DNA of 60,000 bases from Lineus longissimus (GCF_910592395.1 NC_088309.1:20402599-20462598), one strand, 5' to 3'; shown: positions 39,901 to 48,900, numbered from the stretch's first letter. Program-made: numbers and translations. Notes: generated by a model from the letters alone, not told the origin.

Positions 39901-42900
39901 CATAGGTACATCTAATTCTAACAACCATTCAATGTGTCACCCGGGTCTTCTTTGATTTGACCTACTTTTCAAGGTCACAGAGGTCGAATGTACTGTAAAT
40001 TGGCCATTTTGGGGAAATTGTAATTGCTTGGACCTACATCAAACCTAACACTACATGACACAATACCATGCTCTTTATCCATCTTTCCTCCACATGAGGT
40101 GAGCACAATGGCCCTGGCCATTTCCTTTTTTCTTGTATATTTGACTAATTTTAAGTTAGAGGTTTATTGTAAATGTCTGTAGTTCTGAGCTGAAGCATTC
40201 CTAGGCTTGGTATAGCTGAAACTTAGAATGAGTCATGTTGCCTCTCAGACCTGTTTTAAGGTGTTAAGATGTTGATTATCGCAAACTTCTTAGTAATTGT
40301 GCATCGAAAATTCTTTCAGTGTACCAATTTGGGCTGGGAATCGCAAAATAGAAAAAAGTCTGATCCCATCAGCTGGCGTTCTCAGGAAATAGTGGAGAGG
40401 GGGGTTTAATTTTTGCTCCCTTGATTGCGTTACACAGAAACGAGGAGAAAACATGAAGCCCTCAATTTCCCTGTTTTCAGATAGCCAGCCTCACCAAAAC
40501 TAAAAGAACAAAGAATTTCATCAAAATAGGCAATGATTTTGGGAATTTCTCGAATTTTCTATGCACTGGGTGTCCGTGTTATGGTGATGGTATTTGTGTT
40601 ACTGCCTATGCATGTTATGAGTCAAGTCGTCGGTGAAATTTGCTGTAAGTGCTTGTTCAGTGTTACATGGTTAATGTTATTTCCCTTGTGGGAAAATAAT
40701 GTGTTTGCCGTGTTTTTAGAGGTGGATGCTATGTTTTAAAGTACCCATGCTCTTCCAAGTCTTAAGGGGTCCATGTAAACTAATGGTGGCTTTAAGCTCG
40801 TGCTCTGACAGTCTCAAAATATGTGTGTAGGAGGTAGTTAAGGGTAGTGATGCTGGTGGGCTTACTTCAACCAATGAGGGTAATGTCTTGGGGGTTTGTT
40901 TGCAAGGCCGTACACGCGAATACTAACCCCTGATTTCCTCAGGATTGGGTAATAGGGTTGCAGCAAGTATACCTTCTTTGTAATAACAGAAGTTCAATTG
41001 TGGAGCAAGTCTACAACCTTTGAAATGGCAAACTTGATGTCTCTTTAATGGCAAAGAATCTTATACATACTGAATGTTCTCCTTCCCCCCACCCCTTCCC
41101 GTGCTCCGCTAATTTCAACTCTCTCATTTTTGTTCTAGCCTGAGCCGGGCCTTTTTCGATGTGTCAGTGCATCAACGGTATTCTGCATAACTTATTTCTA
41201 AAGTGTTGGCCTTTGTGCTTGAAGTAGAACATTATGGCAAAACCATAGTCAGTTTATTTTCTTCTGTACATTTCTTACTTACGTTCAACCATAGACGTTC
41301 TACCTGCCTGTGTGTTACAGGGATTATTTAGAATGTCGATTTGAATATTATTTCAGCTTCCGATGCATTCTTGCATCACCCTCTCTTTCAGTTGACAGGA
41401 ATTGTTTAACTAAACATTAGTGATGACCTTTGGTAATTTCTGTTGTTTGTGTTGTATCCACGATGATGTTCCCATGCTAAATAAAGCAATGGCAATATGT
41501 TTCTGTGTGTCCAACAGGTCAAGTTTACATAGTTTACATAGAAGTCACGCTCTGGTCCTTGAGGTTAAAGCTGAATTTGACTCAAAAATATTAAGAATAT
41601 TAATACCCTGCCCCTGACGGGTGCAATTCATCTTCAGAGTTGTAAACCGTGTTAGAAAAGTTCATGTAGTCTTGTCAACATGTCAGTGTTTAACATAACA
41701 GCATGGGTAGACAGACGTCAGTAATACTATCGTCTCATAGTTAATTAACTGGTCTTTCCGTAGGGCCAAACATATTTAAAGGGAGCGTTGAATAGATCTG
41801 GTGCTAGAAGGGAAGACCATGGAGCCTTGCCTATTCAGATGGCGAATTTGATGATGGTATTGTTCTAGAAGGGAAGACAATATGGTCGTACGTGTAGCCT
41901 ATTCAAAGGGAGGGTATGATAGATCTGGTCTTAGAAGGGAAGACCGGATATAACTATGAGACCAAAGTATGTAAAATATTATGGAGTGCTCTGTTGCATG
42001 TCAGGATGTCGGATGTAGCAATTTTTTGTAGGCTGCCAATCACGTTAACAAGAACCAGGCTTTCCATTTGACATTTCTGTTTGAAACCTTTTGAAAGTGA
42101 AAAAGCTGACAGCCTGATTCCACTTCTGACGGTCTGATTCCACTACTTCAACAGACTGTCATGATGCAGATAAGATTAACCCATTTTCAAAATGGTCATA
42201 GATTAAGCAGGCTAAATGTGCAATGTCGAAATGAATTTTTACTTGAGATACTACCCACTTTGGAGTGATGGTCACTTATTCCCCAAAATGCAGTGGAAAT
42301 AAGGTGTTGGTGTCATCACCTTGTTTGCTTCTCATTACAGAAAAAGCATGCCTGTGGATTCAAGTGCCAATCATATGCTGCCTGTCGCCAGCTATGGAGG
42401 ATAGCTGTAGAGCAGCAAGCATTCTTCACGTAAGTACGCTCTTAGAAATTAAGGTTTTTGAACTTTGGTCAACACAAATATGTACCCTGTACAGGTTTTC
42501 GGCGAAGTGAAAAAACCCTGAAAGTTTTTCAGAATCTCAAACGTCTGCTGGGTGCATATTGAGCTCTGCACACTGCAGGATCCAGCAGGGTACTGTACTG
42601 GTGATGTGCCCTGTAGATGGATGGCCTCAACATCCTTCACAGTGTGGTGAACCAGACATATCATGAACTGAAACTACTGATCAGTGGTCACCGGTACCAA
42701 TGTCTGCTCAATACCTTTGGTGAAATTCTATTGCATCTTTTCAGCCTGAACAAGTCTGGAGATGCCCCCAAACTCTCATCCGGTGGCAGCTTCTTCACAC
42801 GAGGGGCCAAGTTCCGCTTCAGCGGCCGATGTCAGAGAGAGGTGATCGCTGAGAGCAAGAACATTCTCAGGGAGCCACCTTCATTCATTCGGTGAGTCAG

Positions 42901-45900
42901 TTGATTGGAGTACATATTCAATCATTGGGGTTGCCACCTTGACCAAAAAAGCTTGAAATTGCTTTTGGCCCAGTTCTTTTAATGTCCTGTACAGACAAGT
43001 TGGTGGTAAAACTAATCAGGCGGTGCTGTTTTATTTTACATTTTTTAGTGCTGCTCCTGGTGTTAAATCACATGCCCAGCACCATCCTGACAATTCGGCC
43101 ATGACTCGATACATACTTACTCGAACATGTTGTTGGCCCTGCTTGCTCAAGGATGGCCAGCACCAGACAGTTAGAATTCCTTGCTCTCTGATAAAGTTTA
43201 AATCATCTCTACCTTGATATCATTGAATCTACTTTCTAGATTGTCTGCAATGAGGCTAAGGTTTAGCTTTAGCCTGACTATGGCTTCTCAAAGGGCAAGC
43301 CCTGCAGAAATCTGGAGACACCTTAATAGGTATTCGACTTCTCAAGATGAGTGCATGAGAATGACTCATGCTCAGTATTTATATTGATGCACAAATTTAG
43401 CATGGTTACCCTTTGTCCATATTGAACAATCCTTGAGTGGTGAATCATAAAGTGACAGTCTGCTTCAGCAGAGCATAATGAACCCGGCCCATCTTAACTT
43501 CAGTAAAAGTTGCTTCAGGCCGTAACTTCATCCCTAATAGCGCATTTGAGCTTAAAATGCTTTGAGCAAGTTGGCCGGATACATGACCAGATAGATGTGC
43601 ATGAACTTCCTTGAAATGAATTTTACTTTGATAGTTGTTTGTTTTGATAATTTAGTCAACTGAGCGCCTCAGAAGGGTATGTAAATGTATTGTTGGTGCA
43701 CATTTTAGCAACTGGTGTATGGCTTGTCTTTAACACTATATATTTTTTCTGATTTTACACATGCAGTGCAGGTTCTATCTGACGAAGCAGGTCTCACTTC
43801 TATGGGGTGTATCAATGAATGTACAACTCTATAGTCTTACTTGTGCACAAAAGGGAATGTTATTGCTGACCAATACCAATTCACAGAGTTATAACTCCAC
43901 AACACGGTTTTGGTGGCGATAGAGCCGGTGTAACATCTGTGGTTGTTCCCCATGTTTCAGTGTTTCCAAACAATAGGCAGCTAGAGAGACCATGACTTTT
44001 CAATAGGGGGGATACACAGAAAAACTCGTCAATCTATTTTTGAGCGTTCCCAAACAATGAGGGGAAACACTCAAAAACAGAAACACTCAAAAACATTACA
44101 CCGGGACTTATACCCTTGTATAAGTTTGTAGCCATTTAGAAGTATCTTGATTGACTGAGTATCTTCAATTGAATAATTGCACACATTCTCTCACCTTTCT
44201 GACATTATCATGGCTATACACCACACCCAACTTCAACATACACCTTTCTCGATCATCTGCCCAGCTAGATAAATCTCATGTCACCGTCTGTTTATCATGC
44301 ATCATACTTGAGCTCTGGTGTAAGTTTTTTTTACAATGCATGCTAATTTCCTGATGGAGGATTGATTGGTGTTTTCCATTGAGACAGGGGTGTTTCACAA
44401 GATCAAATCAAAGATCTTTAACCACAATTTTCTGACCAACTCAAATCCAGTGCACTGCTCAATTTCTTCCTCTTTAGCATCATTAAACTTGAAGCATCAA
44501 CATAGCTAGGAAAAGAGATTCAATGAACATAGATAACTGCTGTCCTGCCGACCCTGAAATTAAGCTTTGCTTAAATAATCTTATAGGTTTCAAACTGTTC
44601 CTCGGCACTGATAAAGTCATTTCAGACGCATGCTTAACATAAAGACATTGGAGAAAAACACTAGAACTTATGAAAAAAAATAACAAATTGTTATTTGCCA
44701 TTCCAGGACACTGTCTAATCCCAAGTTCACGAGAACATTCAAGAAGTCTGCCACACTGCCTACACGCATATCACGTGAGCTTCTTATTGATCATGGTAAG
44801 TTATGGTGGTTGCCTGGTTTGTACTTGTGCAGTTTATGGTTGCAACCTGTATCTACCGGCGCTCGAAGTGTTTTGCCCGGAACATAGGAAGCAAGTTGCG
44901 GTCAAAGCAGTTTTCTTATAAGTTCTGTTCAGTAATCCTTTGAGAACTTTTTGGTAGGACTTGGAAAAAGATATCTATTTTTATATGGTTACATGTATAC
45001 GCAGTCTCGGTTATGGTGTTCATTTATGTGTTGAGTAATCAGACAGAAAATCTCGGAATTTTGTACGAGCTTCTACTAACTGTGGCACCGATTCTAAGTC
45101 CTCAAAGGAGTATAGCCAAATTCCCTCGCTTTAGGCCCATTTTCTCGTAAAATTGATGCAAAAAAGTTAGCCATAACGAGAAGAGCCTTGTTCTACTAAT
45201 GTGAATGCAAGATTTTACCTAATGTTGGTGTTAATTTCTTTCAGGTTATGAAACGATGAAGCCTGTAAATCATGCTCCAAACACATCGACCCCCATGAAA
45301 GAGAGTCAGCTCGTTGAGTTTGTCATTCCAGAAGATAATTCCATGGCGGTCAGTTCACCGCCGCAGGGTGACATCCAGGTGAGGCCGAGGCTGACGGAAA
45401 TTGTTCCAGAACTTGACCAAGAAATGAACACGACGACGGACGTTGGGTCACCGACTATAGAGCGAGAGGCTCCGTTAGCAGAAGAGGAGGATCTCGATGA
45501 GCATTGTGAGGAGTCGGTGATTGTAAAAGACGAGGCGGAGCCGACAGAACAGGTGAATTTGGATGCTCAGATCGAGATGCTGCAGAAAGAGTTACAGCAG
45601 GCCAAGATGAATAACGTCAACCACATGGAGGTCAAGGAAGAGAAACCCGTCACGAATGATTGCAAGTCGAACGGGAAAGCCCATCATGTGGTAGATGATG
45701 CGGTGGCGTTACCAGTGCGGCGAAATAGATGTCTGAAAGTTATGGTTCCTCTGCTGATTTCATTTGGGACAATGGCTGTGGTGGTCATCGTCATGGTGGT
45801 GTTACTCTTTGAGTTGAAGACGGACAGTGCGGCGGTGCTTGGGGTGCGTCGCAACGCTCACATACAGGAGTTCCATCATCATGTCTACAGTCCAGTCCGC

Positions 45901-45927
45901 AATCTCTTCTCCAAGGCGTTGAAGTAA
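6539..45927 (+). CDS. FRMD3/FRMD5: FERM-domain membrane protein, FRMD3/FRMD5 family (5'-partial gene)
   Basis: Twelve exons join in frame to 564 codons: 6539-6643, 14036-14078, 20456-20534, 21624-21721, 22685-22805, 23050-23137, 23961-24049, 25900-25963, 42341-42429, 42745-42891, 44707-44795, 45245-45927. Counting from the first visible codon, FERM runs to about residue 258, with a KDYFGLRY motif at 22-29 and DTYGVDP near 170. The FERM-adjacent block (FRFSGR...REPP) is at about 275-305. An acidic, low-complexity linker follows, then one hydrophobic helix at 504-528 (45742-45816). The basic tail contains [11 protein letters not shown]. The helix plus this tail mark FRMD3/FRMD5 among FERM proteins. 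Family members bind membrane and adhesion partners under the plasma membrane; that role is inferred. The start codon and first ~30-50 residues are missing. Vertebrate FRMD3 and FRMD5 are equally close by eye, so this may be their single invertebrate counterpart. Confidence 0.92.
10301..10367. repeat. Short foldback with 17-bp stem
   Basis: AGGAATGATACAAAGGC at 10301-10317 pairs with GCCTTTATATCATTCCT at 10351-10367, 16 of 17 positions, leaving a 33-nt loop. It could be a small foldback transposon or a hairpin RNA. Nothing else identifies it. Confidence 0.55.
13270..13700. repeat. Diverged two-copy tandem duplication, ~215-222 bp
   Basis: CTTGCATGATCAATGAG at 13270 returns as CTTGCCTGATCAATGAG at 13492. 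The later block GTGTGTTCAAGGTCAATAG near 13440 returns with changes near 13651. The intervening order is conserved, so this is an old local duplication. Confidence 0.65.
14036..14078 (+). CDS. FRMD3/FRMD5: FERM gene, visible exon 2
   Basis: A 43-nt exon encoding [14 protein letters not shown], the end of the F1 lobe, plus one nucleotide of the next codon. The acceptor is TTTTCCAG and the donor GTAAGT. Confidence 0.92.
14079..20455 (+). other. FERM gene intron
   Basis: A 6.4-kb intron. It contains an eroded copy of a dispersed repeat near 17115-17310. Long open frames at 15541-16020 and 16873-17544 show no recognisable protein and are treated as chance. Confidence 0.65.
17115..17310. repeat. 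Diverged fragment related to the CGTC-type dispersed repeat
   Basis: The order of short blocks (CCGTCGTC, then GTCCGTTAGC, then GCAAGTTTC, then a stretch resembling TGAAACTTGG) resembles the left part of the repeat at 33833. The segment then contains GGCGGCCATCTTGG. Similarity is patchy, so the relationship is an inference. Confidence 0.4.
20456..20534 (+). CDS. FRMD3/FRMD5: FERM gene, visible exon 3
   Basis: Encodes [20 protein letters not shown] and onward to EEITR, the start of the F2 lobe. The acceptor is TTTTTCAG. The donor is GCGAGT, a GC donor. A shift to the nearby GT at 20539 would break the frame into the next exon. Confidence 0.92.
21624..21721 (+). CDS. FRMD3/FRMD5: FERM gene, visible exon 4
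   Basis: Encodes [18 protein letters not shown] and on to QLAAYIIQ, the central F2 helices typical of FERM. The 98-nt exon lies between TTTCCAG and GTGAGT. Confidence 0.93.
22685..22805 (+). CDS. FRMD3/FRMD5: FERM gene, visible exon 5
   Basis: Encodes [19 protein letters not shown] and on to IAEIHKTL, the end of the F2 lobe. The GDYD...HPxGY pattern is typical of the band 4.1/FRMD class. The 121-nt exon has acceptor TTTTCAG and donor GTAAAT. Confidence 0.93.
23050..23137 (+). CDS. FRMD3/FRMD5: FERM gene, visible exon 6
   Basis: Encodes [18 protein letters not shown] and then [12 protein letters not shown]. The TYGVDP motif begins the F3 (PH-like) lobe. Acceptor TTCTCCAG, donor GTAGGT. Confidence 0.94.
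23961..24049 (+). CDS. FRMD3/FRMD5: FERM gene, visible exon 7
   Basis: Encodes [20 protein letters not shown] then [10 protein letters not shown], beta strands of the F3 lobe. Acceptor ATTTCAG, donor GTAAGT. Confidence 0.94.
25900..25963 (+). CDS. FRMD3/FRMD5: FERM gene, visible exon 8
   Basis: A 64-nt exon encoding [20 protein letters not shown] plus E, middle of the F3 lobe. Acceptor TTTTCCAG, donor GTGAGT. It completes the TGG (Trp) codon split with the previous exon. Confidence 0.92.
33875..33973. repeat. (GTC)n / CGTC microsatellite
   Basis: An uninterrupted GTC run of about 68 bp (roughly 33886-33953) is flanked by CGTCCGTCGTCC variants. It lies inside the left part of the dispersed repeat. 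It is likely to vary in length. Confidence 0.95.
34234..34248 (+). promoter_or_regulatory. DR3 nuclear-receptor-like motif, unit 1
   Basis: AGGTCA CAG AGGTCA is a perfect direct repeat of the nuclear-receptor half-site with 3-bp spacing. A TGACCT half-site lies just upstream. It recurs at the same offset (253 bp) in the next 301-bp unit. Binding is untested. Confidence 0.4.
34535..34549 (+). promoter_or_regulatory. DR3 nuclear-receptor-like motif, unit 2
   Basis: A second perfect AGGTCA CAG AGGTCA, at offset 253 bp within its unit. A third copy in the split unit (39972-39986) has one change in the second half-site, AGGTCG. Confidence 0.4.
34637..34641. repeat. Target-site duplication, left
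   Basis: CCTTG, matching 39750-39754 on the other side of the element. A 5-bp duplication is usual for Ty3/Gypsy integrases. Confidence 0.9.
34642..34830 (-). repeat. 3' LTR (element sense)
   Basis: 189 bp, TG...CA. CAATAAAC (34703-34710) and GTTTATTG (34713-34720) form an inverted repeat, so AATAAA occurs on both strands. On the element strand it can serve as the retroelement polyadenylation signal. Confidence 0.95.
34831..34842 (-). other. Polypurine tract
   Basis: On the element strand this reads GGGGGTGAGGAA, abutting the 3' LTR. This is the position and composition expected for the plus-strand DNA primer. Confidence 0.75.
35270..39373 (-). CDS. Gag-Pol polyprotein of Ty3/Gypsy retrotransposon
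   Basis: A single uninterrupted frame of 1367 residues. The Gag part (about 1-250) ends with two zinc knuckles. The first, at 214-227, has variant CX2CX5HX3C spacing; the second, at 234-247, is canonical CX2CX4HX4C. The aspartic protease has DTGAS at 341. Reverse transcriptase spans about 470-650, with YLDD at 629-632. RNase H has candidate acidic residues D778, E821 and D846. Integrase has an HHCC finger (H997, H1000, C1030, C1033) and D1061, D1115, E1151, with DD35E spacing, then a GPY/F-like segment near 1265. All catalytic residues I looked for are present. Gag and Pol share one frame with no frameshift or stop between them. The tail is Pro-rich. The start is the first ATG after the leader. 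Confidence 0.96.
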   Translation of the reverse strand: MSIKPKLAELEHFPLEPKETAASRWEQYTKRFDNFLVATNITNQIRQRAMLLHCVGEELFTIFENIPDRGAADDYAACKNAIKAYFQPAKNVEFETYSFRQARQKPDESTDQYHVRLRKLSIHCEFHDVDREIKSQIVQTCRDSEVRQKALRDPNLTLQQLLAYARAREASGVQAKAMVDGHETVIKKVESQNNRSKPKKFVPKAKPKSKDLTCGLCGGPYPHENECPAKGKSCNNCGIMNHYARVCRKSKQAKQGTQAGQSAKPRFSPRHKQHHVGDDDTYGYSNNQNRPWEDTYNLFNTESEDPNKFPKRRKQAWAESPITPYTVDAIINGVNITFEVDTGASKTIVSQDEFDRLRTGTETLNLEPASVKLRTYTGEEFRPSGMCVVPVTYEDQQAELSLLVVPGDRPNLLGRDWMSKLCLKWQTIFETHSVHEKINQRISEIKVVLSKYRDLFKPGLGKVKTKAKLHIDPNVVPVFHKARPVPYALLEAIDKELDRLLALGIIEPVAQSDWAAPIVPVRKPNGQVRICGDFKLTVNQATRGNQYPIPKIADLYAKLAGGQTFTKIDMSDAYLQMELDDASKELVVINTHRGLFRYNRLAFGISSAPGIFQRTMDNLLQGLDHVVVYLDDILVTGKTAQEHLANLEKVLKRLLDAGWRLREEKCTFNADAVVYLGHRIDKDGLHPVPEKVEAIVKAPPPENIQQLQAYLGMLNYYERFLRNRATVLEPLHELLRKKGSWHWGPDQQKAFVVSKELLQSSKILVHYDPAKEIIVAPDASPYGLGAVLSHPGEIKGQDRPVAYASRSLSSAERNYSQLEKEALALIFAVKKWHQYLWGRTFTLLTDHKPLVGLLHQDKPIPPTAALRIQRWALTLSAYDYKIVYRPGQQNGNADGLSRLPASPPPASPPPAEFIHALDQIDTTVVTHTMIATWTNRHPVLANVRKFILSGWPKRVDKQYQPYFYRRNELTLHEGCILWGARVIVPPQGHRQLLEELHLAHPGMVRMKKLARSYIWWPNLDEDIEQKVKDCQSCQQHVKKPTAAPLHPWEWPGKPWFRLHIDFAGPYEGKMILIIADAHTKYIDAHVLNSATSLNTIGKLKATFAVHGLPHIIVSDNGSNFTSQEFRDFCKSNGIRHIFTAPYHPASNGLAERAVQTIKSGLSKSSKSQSLESRLLEVLFRYRITPHATTGMAPCELLMHRQLRSRLDLAVPDLSSSVLRGQTAMKSRHDTKAKAREFSVGDAVFAKNFADRGLNWYPGRITSRSGPVSYTIRLKDGRVWRRHQDAIRLNEAQEDTSVEHETQPPQVVPIPQREEIQGNPRDSDSVVTRTPQAATPPVVAPPSPSAGPPQQPLRRSSRVSHPPDRLDL
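39548..39558 (-). other. Candidate tRNA primer-binding site
   Basis: On the element strand TGGCGACGAGG begins 2 nt inside the 5' LTR. It is complementary to a 3' end ...CCTCGTCG-CCA, which matches tRNA-Ser(GCU) as I recall it from animals. The tRNA assignment needs a database check; the position fits a primer-binding site well. Confidence 0.65.
39561..39749 (-). repeat. 5' LTR (element sense)
   Basis: A 189-bp copy with no difference from 34642-34830 that I can see. It should hold the element promoter. TATA-like stretches (TATAATAATAT, GGTATAATC) are present on the - strand. Confidence 0.95.
39750..39754. repeat. Target-site duplication, right
   Basis: CCTTG, identical to 34637-34641. Confidence 0.9.
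41778..41948. repeat. Three-copy ~63-bp minisatellite
   Basis: CTAGAAGGGAAGAC, or TTAGAAGGGAAGACC, recurs at about 41804, 41865 and 41930. AGATCTGGT and CCTATTCA blocks are shared between copies. It lies in the large FERM-gene intron. Confidence 0.75.
42341..42429 (+). CDS. FRMD3/FRMD5: FERM gene, visible exon 9
   Basis: Encodes [20 protein letters not shown] then IAVEQQAFF, the C-terminal helix of the F3 lobe. It follows directly on the ...VQE of the exon 16.4 kb upstream. Acceptor ATTACAG, donor GTAAGT. Confidence 0.93.
42745..42891 (+). CDS. FRMD3/FRMD5: FERM gene, visible exon 10
   Basis: Encodes the FERM-adjacent region: [20 protein letters not shown] and on to REPPSFIR. In the family this Ser/Arg-rich block is a phosphorylation and regulatory segment. 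The 147-nt exon has acceptor TTTTCAG and donor GTGAGT. Confidence 0.93.
43925..44104. mobile_element. 180-bp foldback MITE-like element
   Basis: The ends are CCGGTGTAA (43925-43933) and its complement TTACACCGG (44096-44104). Inner arms also pair imperfectly: GTTCCCCATGTTT and CAGTGTTTCC on the left against GGGGAAACACTC and AAACATTACACC on the right. No coding capacity and no clear target duplication. It lies in an intron of the FERM gene. Confidence 0.6.
44707..44795 (+). CDS. FRMD3/FRMD5: FERM gene, visible exon 11
   Basis: Encodes [20 protein letters not shown] then [11 protein letters not shown], a basic, Ser/Thr-rich linker after the FERM-adjacent block. The true frame is not the longest open frame here; it is fixed by the flanking exon phases. 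Acceptor TTCCAG, donor GTAAGT. Confidence 0.85.
45245..45927 (+). CDS. FRMD3/FRMD5: FERM gene, last coding exon
   Basis: Encodes 226 residues and a TAA stop. First comes an acidic, low-complexity cytosolic linker with a short Gln/Glu/Leu-rich stretch ([11 protein letters not shown]). One transmembrane helix follows at 45742-45816, [20 protein letters not shown]. The last 36 residues are basic and His-rich, with [19 protein letters not shown]. The membrane segment and tail motif are the diagnostic part of FRMD3/FRMD5. Confidence 0.94.
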
Positions 45928-48900
45928 ACATTCTTCTCTTAGTTTTCTTTGTACTTTTTGGTTTACTTGGCTCGCCTTGAGTAGGAAAGTGTTCCTTCTG
46001 TTGAATAGGTCAAAATTGCGGAAGGATAACTTGTGGTATAGGCCGCATGACTTCTGATCTCTTTAATCTGATGACGAGGTATCTCAAAGCGATAAAAAAG
46101 TCAACCTTGCAAGCCATTTCTAAGGCTATTGTGCACACACCAGAAGAGAGTGATTTGTGAATTTGACTCTTATCTGTACTTCGAGAAATTCTCTCATTTC
46201 TTTCTTTCAATGGTTCACATATCTCCAAAATAACAGTTCCTCGTAATTGCCAGCTTTCCTGTGAATAAAGTGCCAGTAAACATAAGAAAACCTGGAGCAC
46301 ATGGACATGTGCATATAAATTTTTCTTTAACAACTTACCTGTCTACGGCACTGTTTTGTGATATCACATATCTATTTATTACAGTAACCTTTAATAAAAT
46401 TAAAGATGGCACAACCATTCACATTCATGCGTGTGCAGTTGGCATATTGTATAGGCTTTTGGTGGATAAGCTATATGTTGCCTTCATGCTAGAGAGCACG
46501 GGTTTTGGTGGCTTTAAGTAAGGTAACAGGAATTTAGTTGCTGCTTTGTAGAGCACTCGGTTGTATGCTTTTTTGCTAATCAGGTTGTATGGAAGCAGAG
46601 GTCGTATGCTTATTATGTGAGGCATACTGTAAACTATTGTCCATTTCACGAAATAATGGCACCCGACTTCGCACAGAAAATGAAATACTTGAACAAAATG
46701 TTATGTGTCATGTGAAACTTTGAAATCCAATGTATATAGTATTACCTTCTTTGCCAGAATAGGGCAAAGCATGGACAAGAACGATCCTTTTGAAGTGAAA
46801 TACTGACAAATCTTTCCAGCCATTTTAAGCTTGTATTGCATGTGGTGCTGTTTTTTCGTGAAACGAGTGTAGATAGTAATATGTTCAGAGACAAAGTGTA
46901 ACTTTCTATCTCTACTTTACTCATAATCTGAGTTATAGTTTCCATCCAAATTACTGCGCTCATTTCTTTGGTAGTTCCTGCTTCTGACAGTAAGATGGAA
47001 AATATAAATTTTTCATCTAATCTTCTAATTTTTCGGACAAATTTAGAACAATGAATTCCTGATCGCATCAAATGTATCTGGAGTACCAAAATGAAACCAA
47101 ATCAAGGAATGGATCACAAATTATTTTAAAGATATGTTTAAGATTCAGTCAGTTTGTGTTTTAAAATGTACTATTTTGTGTTCCTGTTATCATGATGACC
47201 CGAGGTCATGTGTTCATATATTGTCAGTAGCATTGTCATAGCTTTAAAAGTAGCTTCTTTTCAAAACGTCTTTTCGAGCGTGCTATCTTCATTCCTCTTG
47301 TTTCAATGATATAAATTATTATTAAGAATAATATTATTCTGGTGTAAGCTTTAGAGGTTGCTTACTCTTTGTGTATATAGGGTTGGGAACACAGCGATGT
47401 ATAAATAGATATCATTAATTTATGATCAGGGTTTAAATTTTGTACATAAGATAATTACCTGACACTCCAATGGCTCTATGTAGTACAATTGCCATGTTTT
47501 TGTGGCCTCTGAGTGATATGATGGGTGTGTCCTTGTCTGCATAATAACAAAAGGAAACGAAGACTATAGTCTCTTGATTGCTTTTGTATGACAAAATCTC
47601 AAAATGAAGGGCTTTCACTGCATTTTAATCATGAGTCAGTCAATTTGTAAACATAGACAATTGTAGATTGGGCATTTATTCAAAGGAAACGAAAAAATCT
47701 TGTTGTCAAATTTGATTCAAATTTTTTATTTCCATATTGACATGTGGGTTTTATCACATTCTCTTGAATGGATTAAAAAGAACTACAAATTTGTCAAAAT
47801 ATACAGTTTTGGAAGACTGTTGTACATGTATACAAGGGCACAAACTTCACCAGCAAGTGTATTATACATACACATTGTCTCATGTAATTATAAATGAGTA
47901 GTATTTTCTTCTGTAAGTCGTATGCATTTGTCACAAAAATTGCATTTTTTAACTTTAAAAGTTGCAAATCTTGGCACTCCTATTGAATTCTGTATCAATC
48001 CCATACATTATGCAGCCGAGGCAGTGTGTAGTGAAACTTTATATTATCAAACATATCAGACTTTTCAGAGGGGCATCTAGAGTAATCGACACACTATGTG
48101 AAAGTTATTAGACATAGGGGACGCAAAGTGATTCCTGTACTTGAGTTATGACGTGTCACTTAAAGGGGCTATGTATTAATTGTATCTTTTCTTCCATGCA
48201 GACATTTCAGTACTTTCTCTTGTTCACTAGGCGGTCTGTCTATCATTACAACATGCACATGTAGTCAAATTCATCCGAATGTATGAAATAGACTTACTTA
48301 ACATTGGCTTATAAAGTCTAGATGTGGCCAAGGGGTGTATGACATTTTACTGTCTTTTACTCAGTTAAAGTTCTTTAAAATTTATTCAAATGCAGCAAAA
48401 CTAGTTGCATTTGTAAGTTGAGTCAAGATTTGTGAAGCGTGGAATGAATCTCTGGAGTTGCTGGTCAACTTGCATCATTGTATTAATTGGCTTCTTTAAG
48501 AAGTCATGTTTTAACATTTGTAGGGTCTAAGCAAATCTGTCAAGTCAAAAGCAAAATGTGTGGGGGGTCCTTTGGAATGTTGTTGTGGCCTTCCTACTGT
48601 GTTCTCAACAACAAATTCTTTAATCTTAGCTTTGAAAAACACAAAGATTAAATATTTCTGCACGGTGCTTACTTACTGTCTTTCACTTTTATCGATTTTT
48701 ATTGTGGAATTCCTTTTAACATGTTTAATCCTCAGTTCCAGCCATAGTTCTCTCGATATCAATGTATGCATTATCGTGCACAAAATTCTTCCAGCTTGGA
48801 TTGAACACTCTCTGCATGCTATTATATATGAGTAAAGTCATGTCTCTGAATATAAAGTACTTTTGCAGCTGAAAATGCACATGAGAGTTTTCAATTTACG

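Larger units (their letters stand above)
33833..40125. repeat. ~1.2-kb non-autonomous dispersed repeat, split by LTR element
   Basis: The left end is a perfect hairpin: AGCTCACCTCT (33833-33843), loop TAGC, AGAGGTGAGCT (33848-33858). A CGTC/GTC microsatellite follows, then three related units. GGCACGTTTC begins the units at 33981, 34282 and 34583, a period of 301 bp. The third unit is interrupted at 34642-39749 and resumes after it. Near the right end GAGGTGAGCACAATGGCC (about 40097) echoes the left hairpin arm. Without the inserted element and one target copy the repeat is about 1180 bp. No coding frame is seen beyond a spurious Asp or Thr run from the microsatellite. The right boundary is approximate. 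Confidence 0.7.
25964..42340 (+). other. FERM gene intron, 16.4 kb, host of nested repeats
   Basis: The largest intron in view; it splits the F3 lobe. It contains the composite repeat at 33833-40125 with the LTR retrotransposon inside, and a minisatellite at 41778-41948. The remaining sequence is AT-rich, without recognisable exons or RNA genes. Confidence 0.8.
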
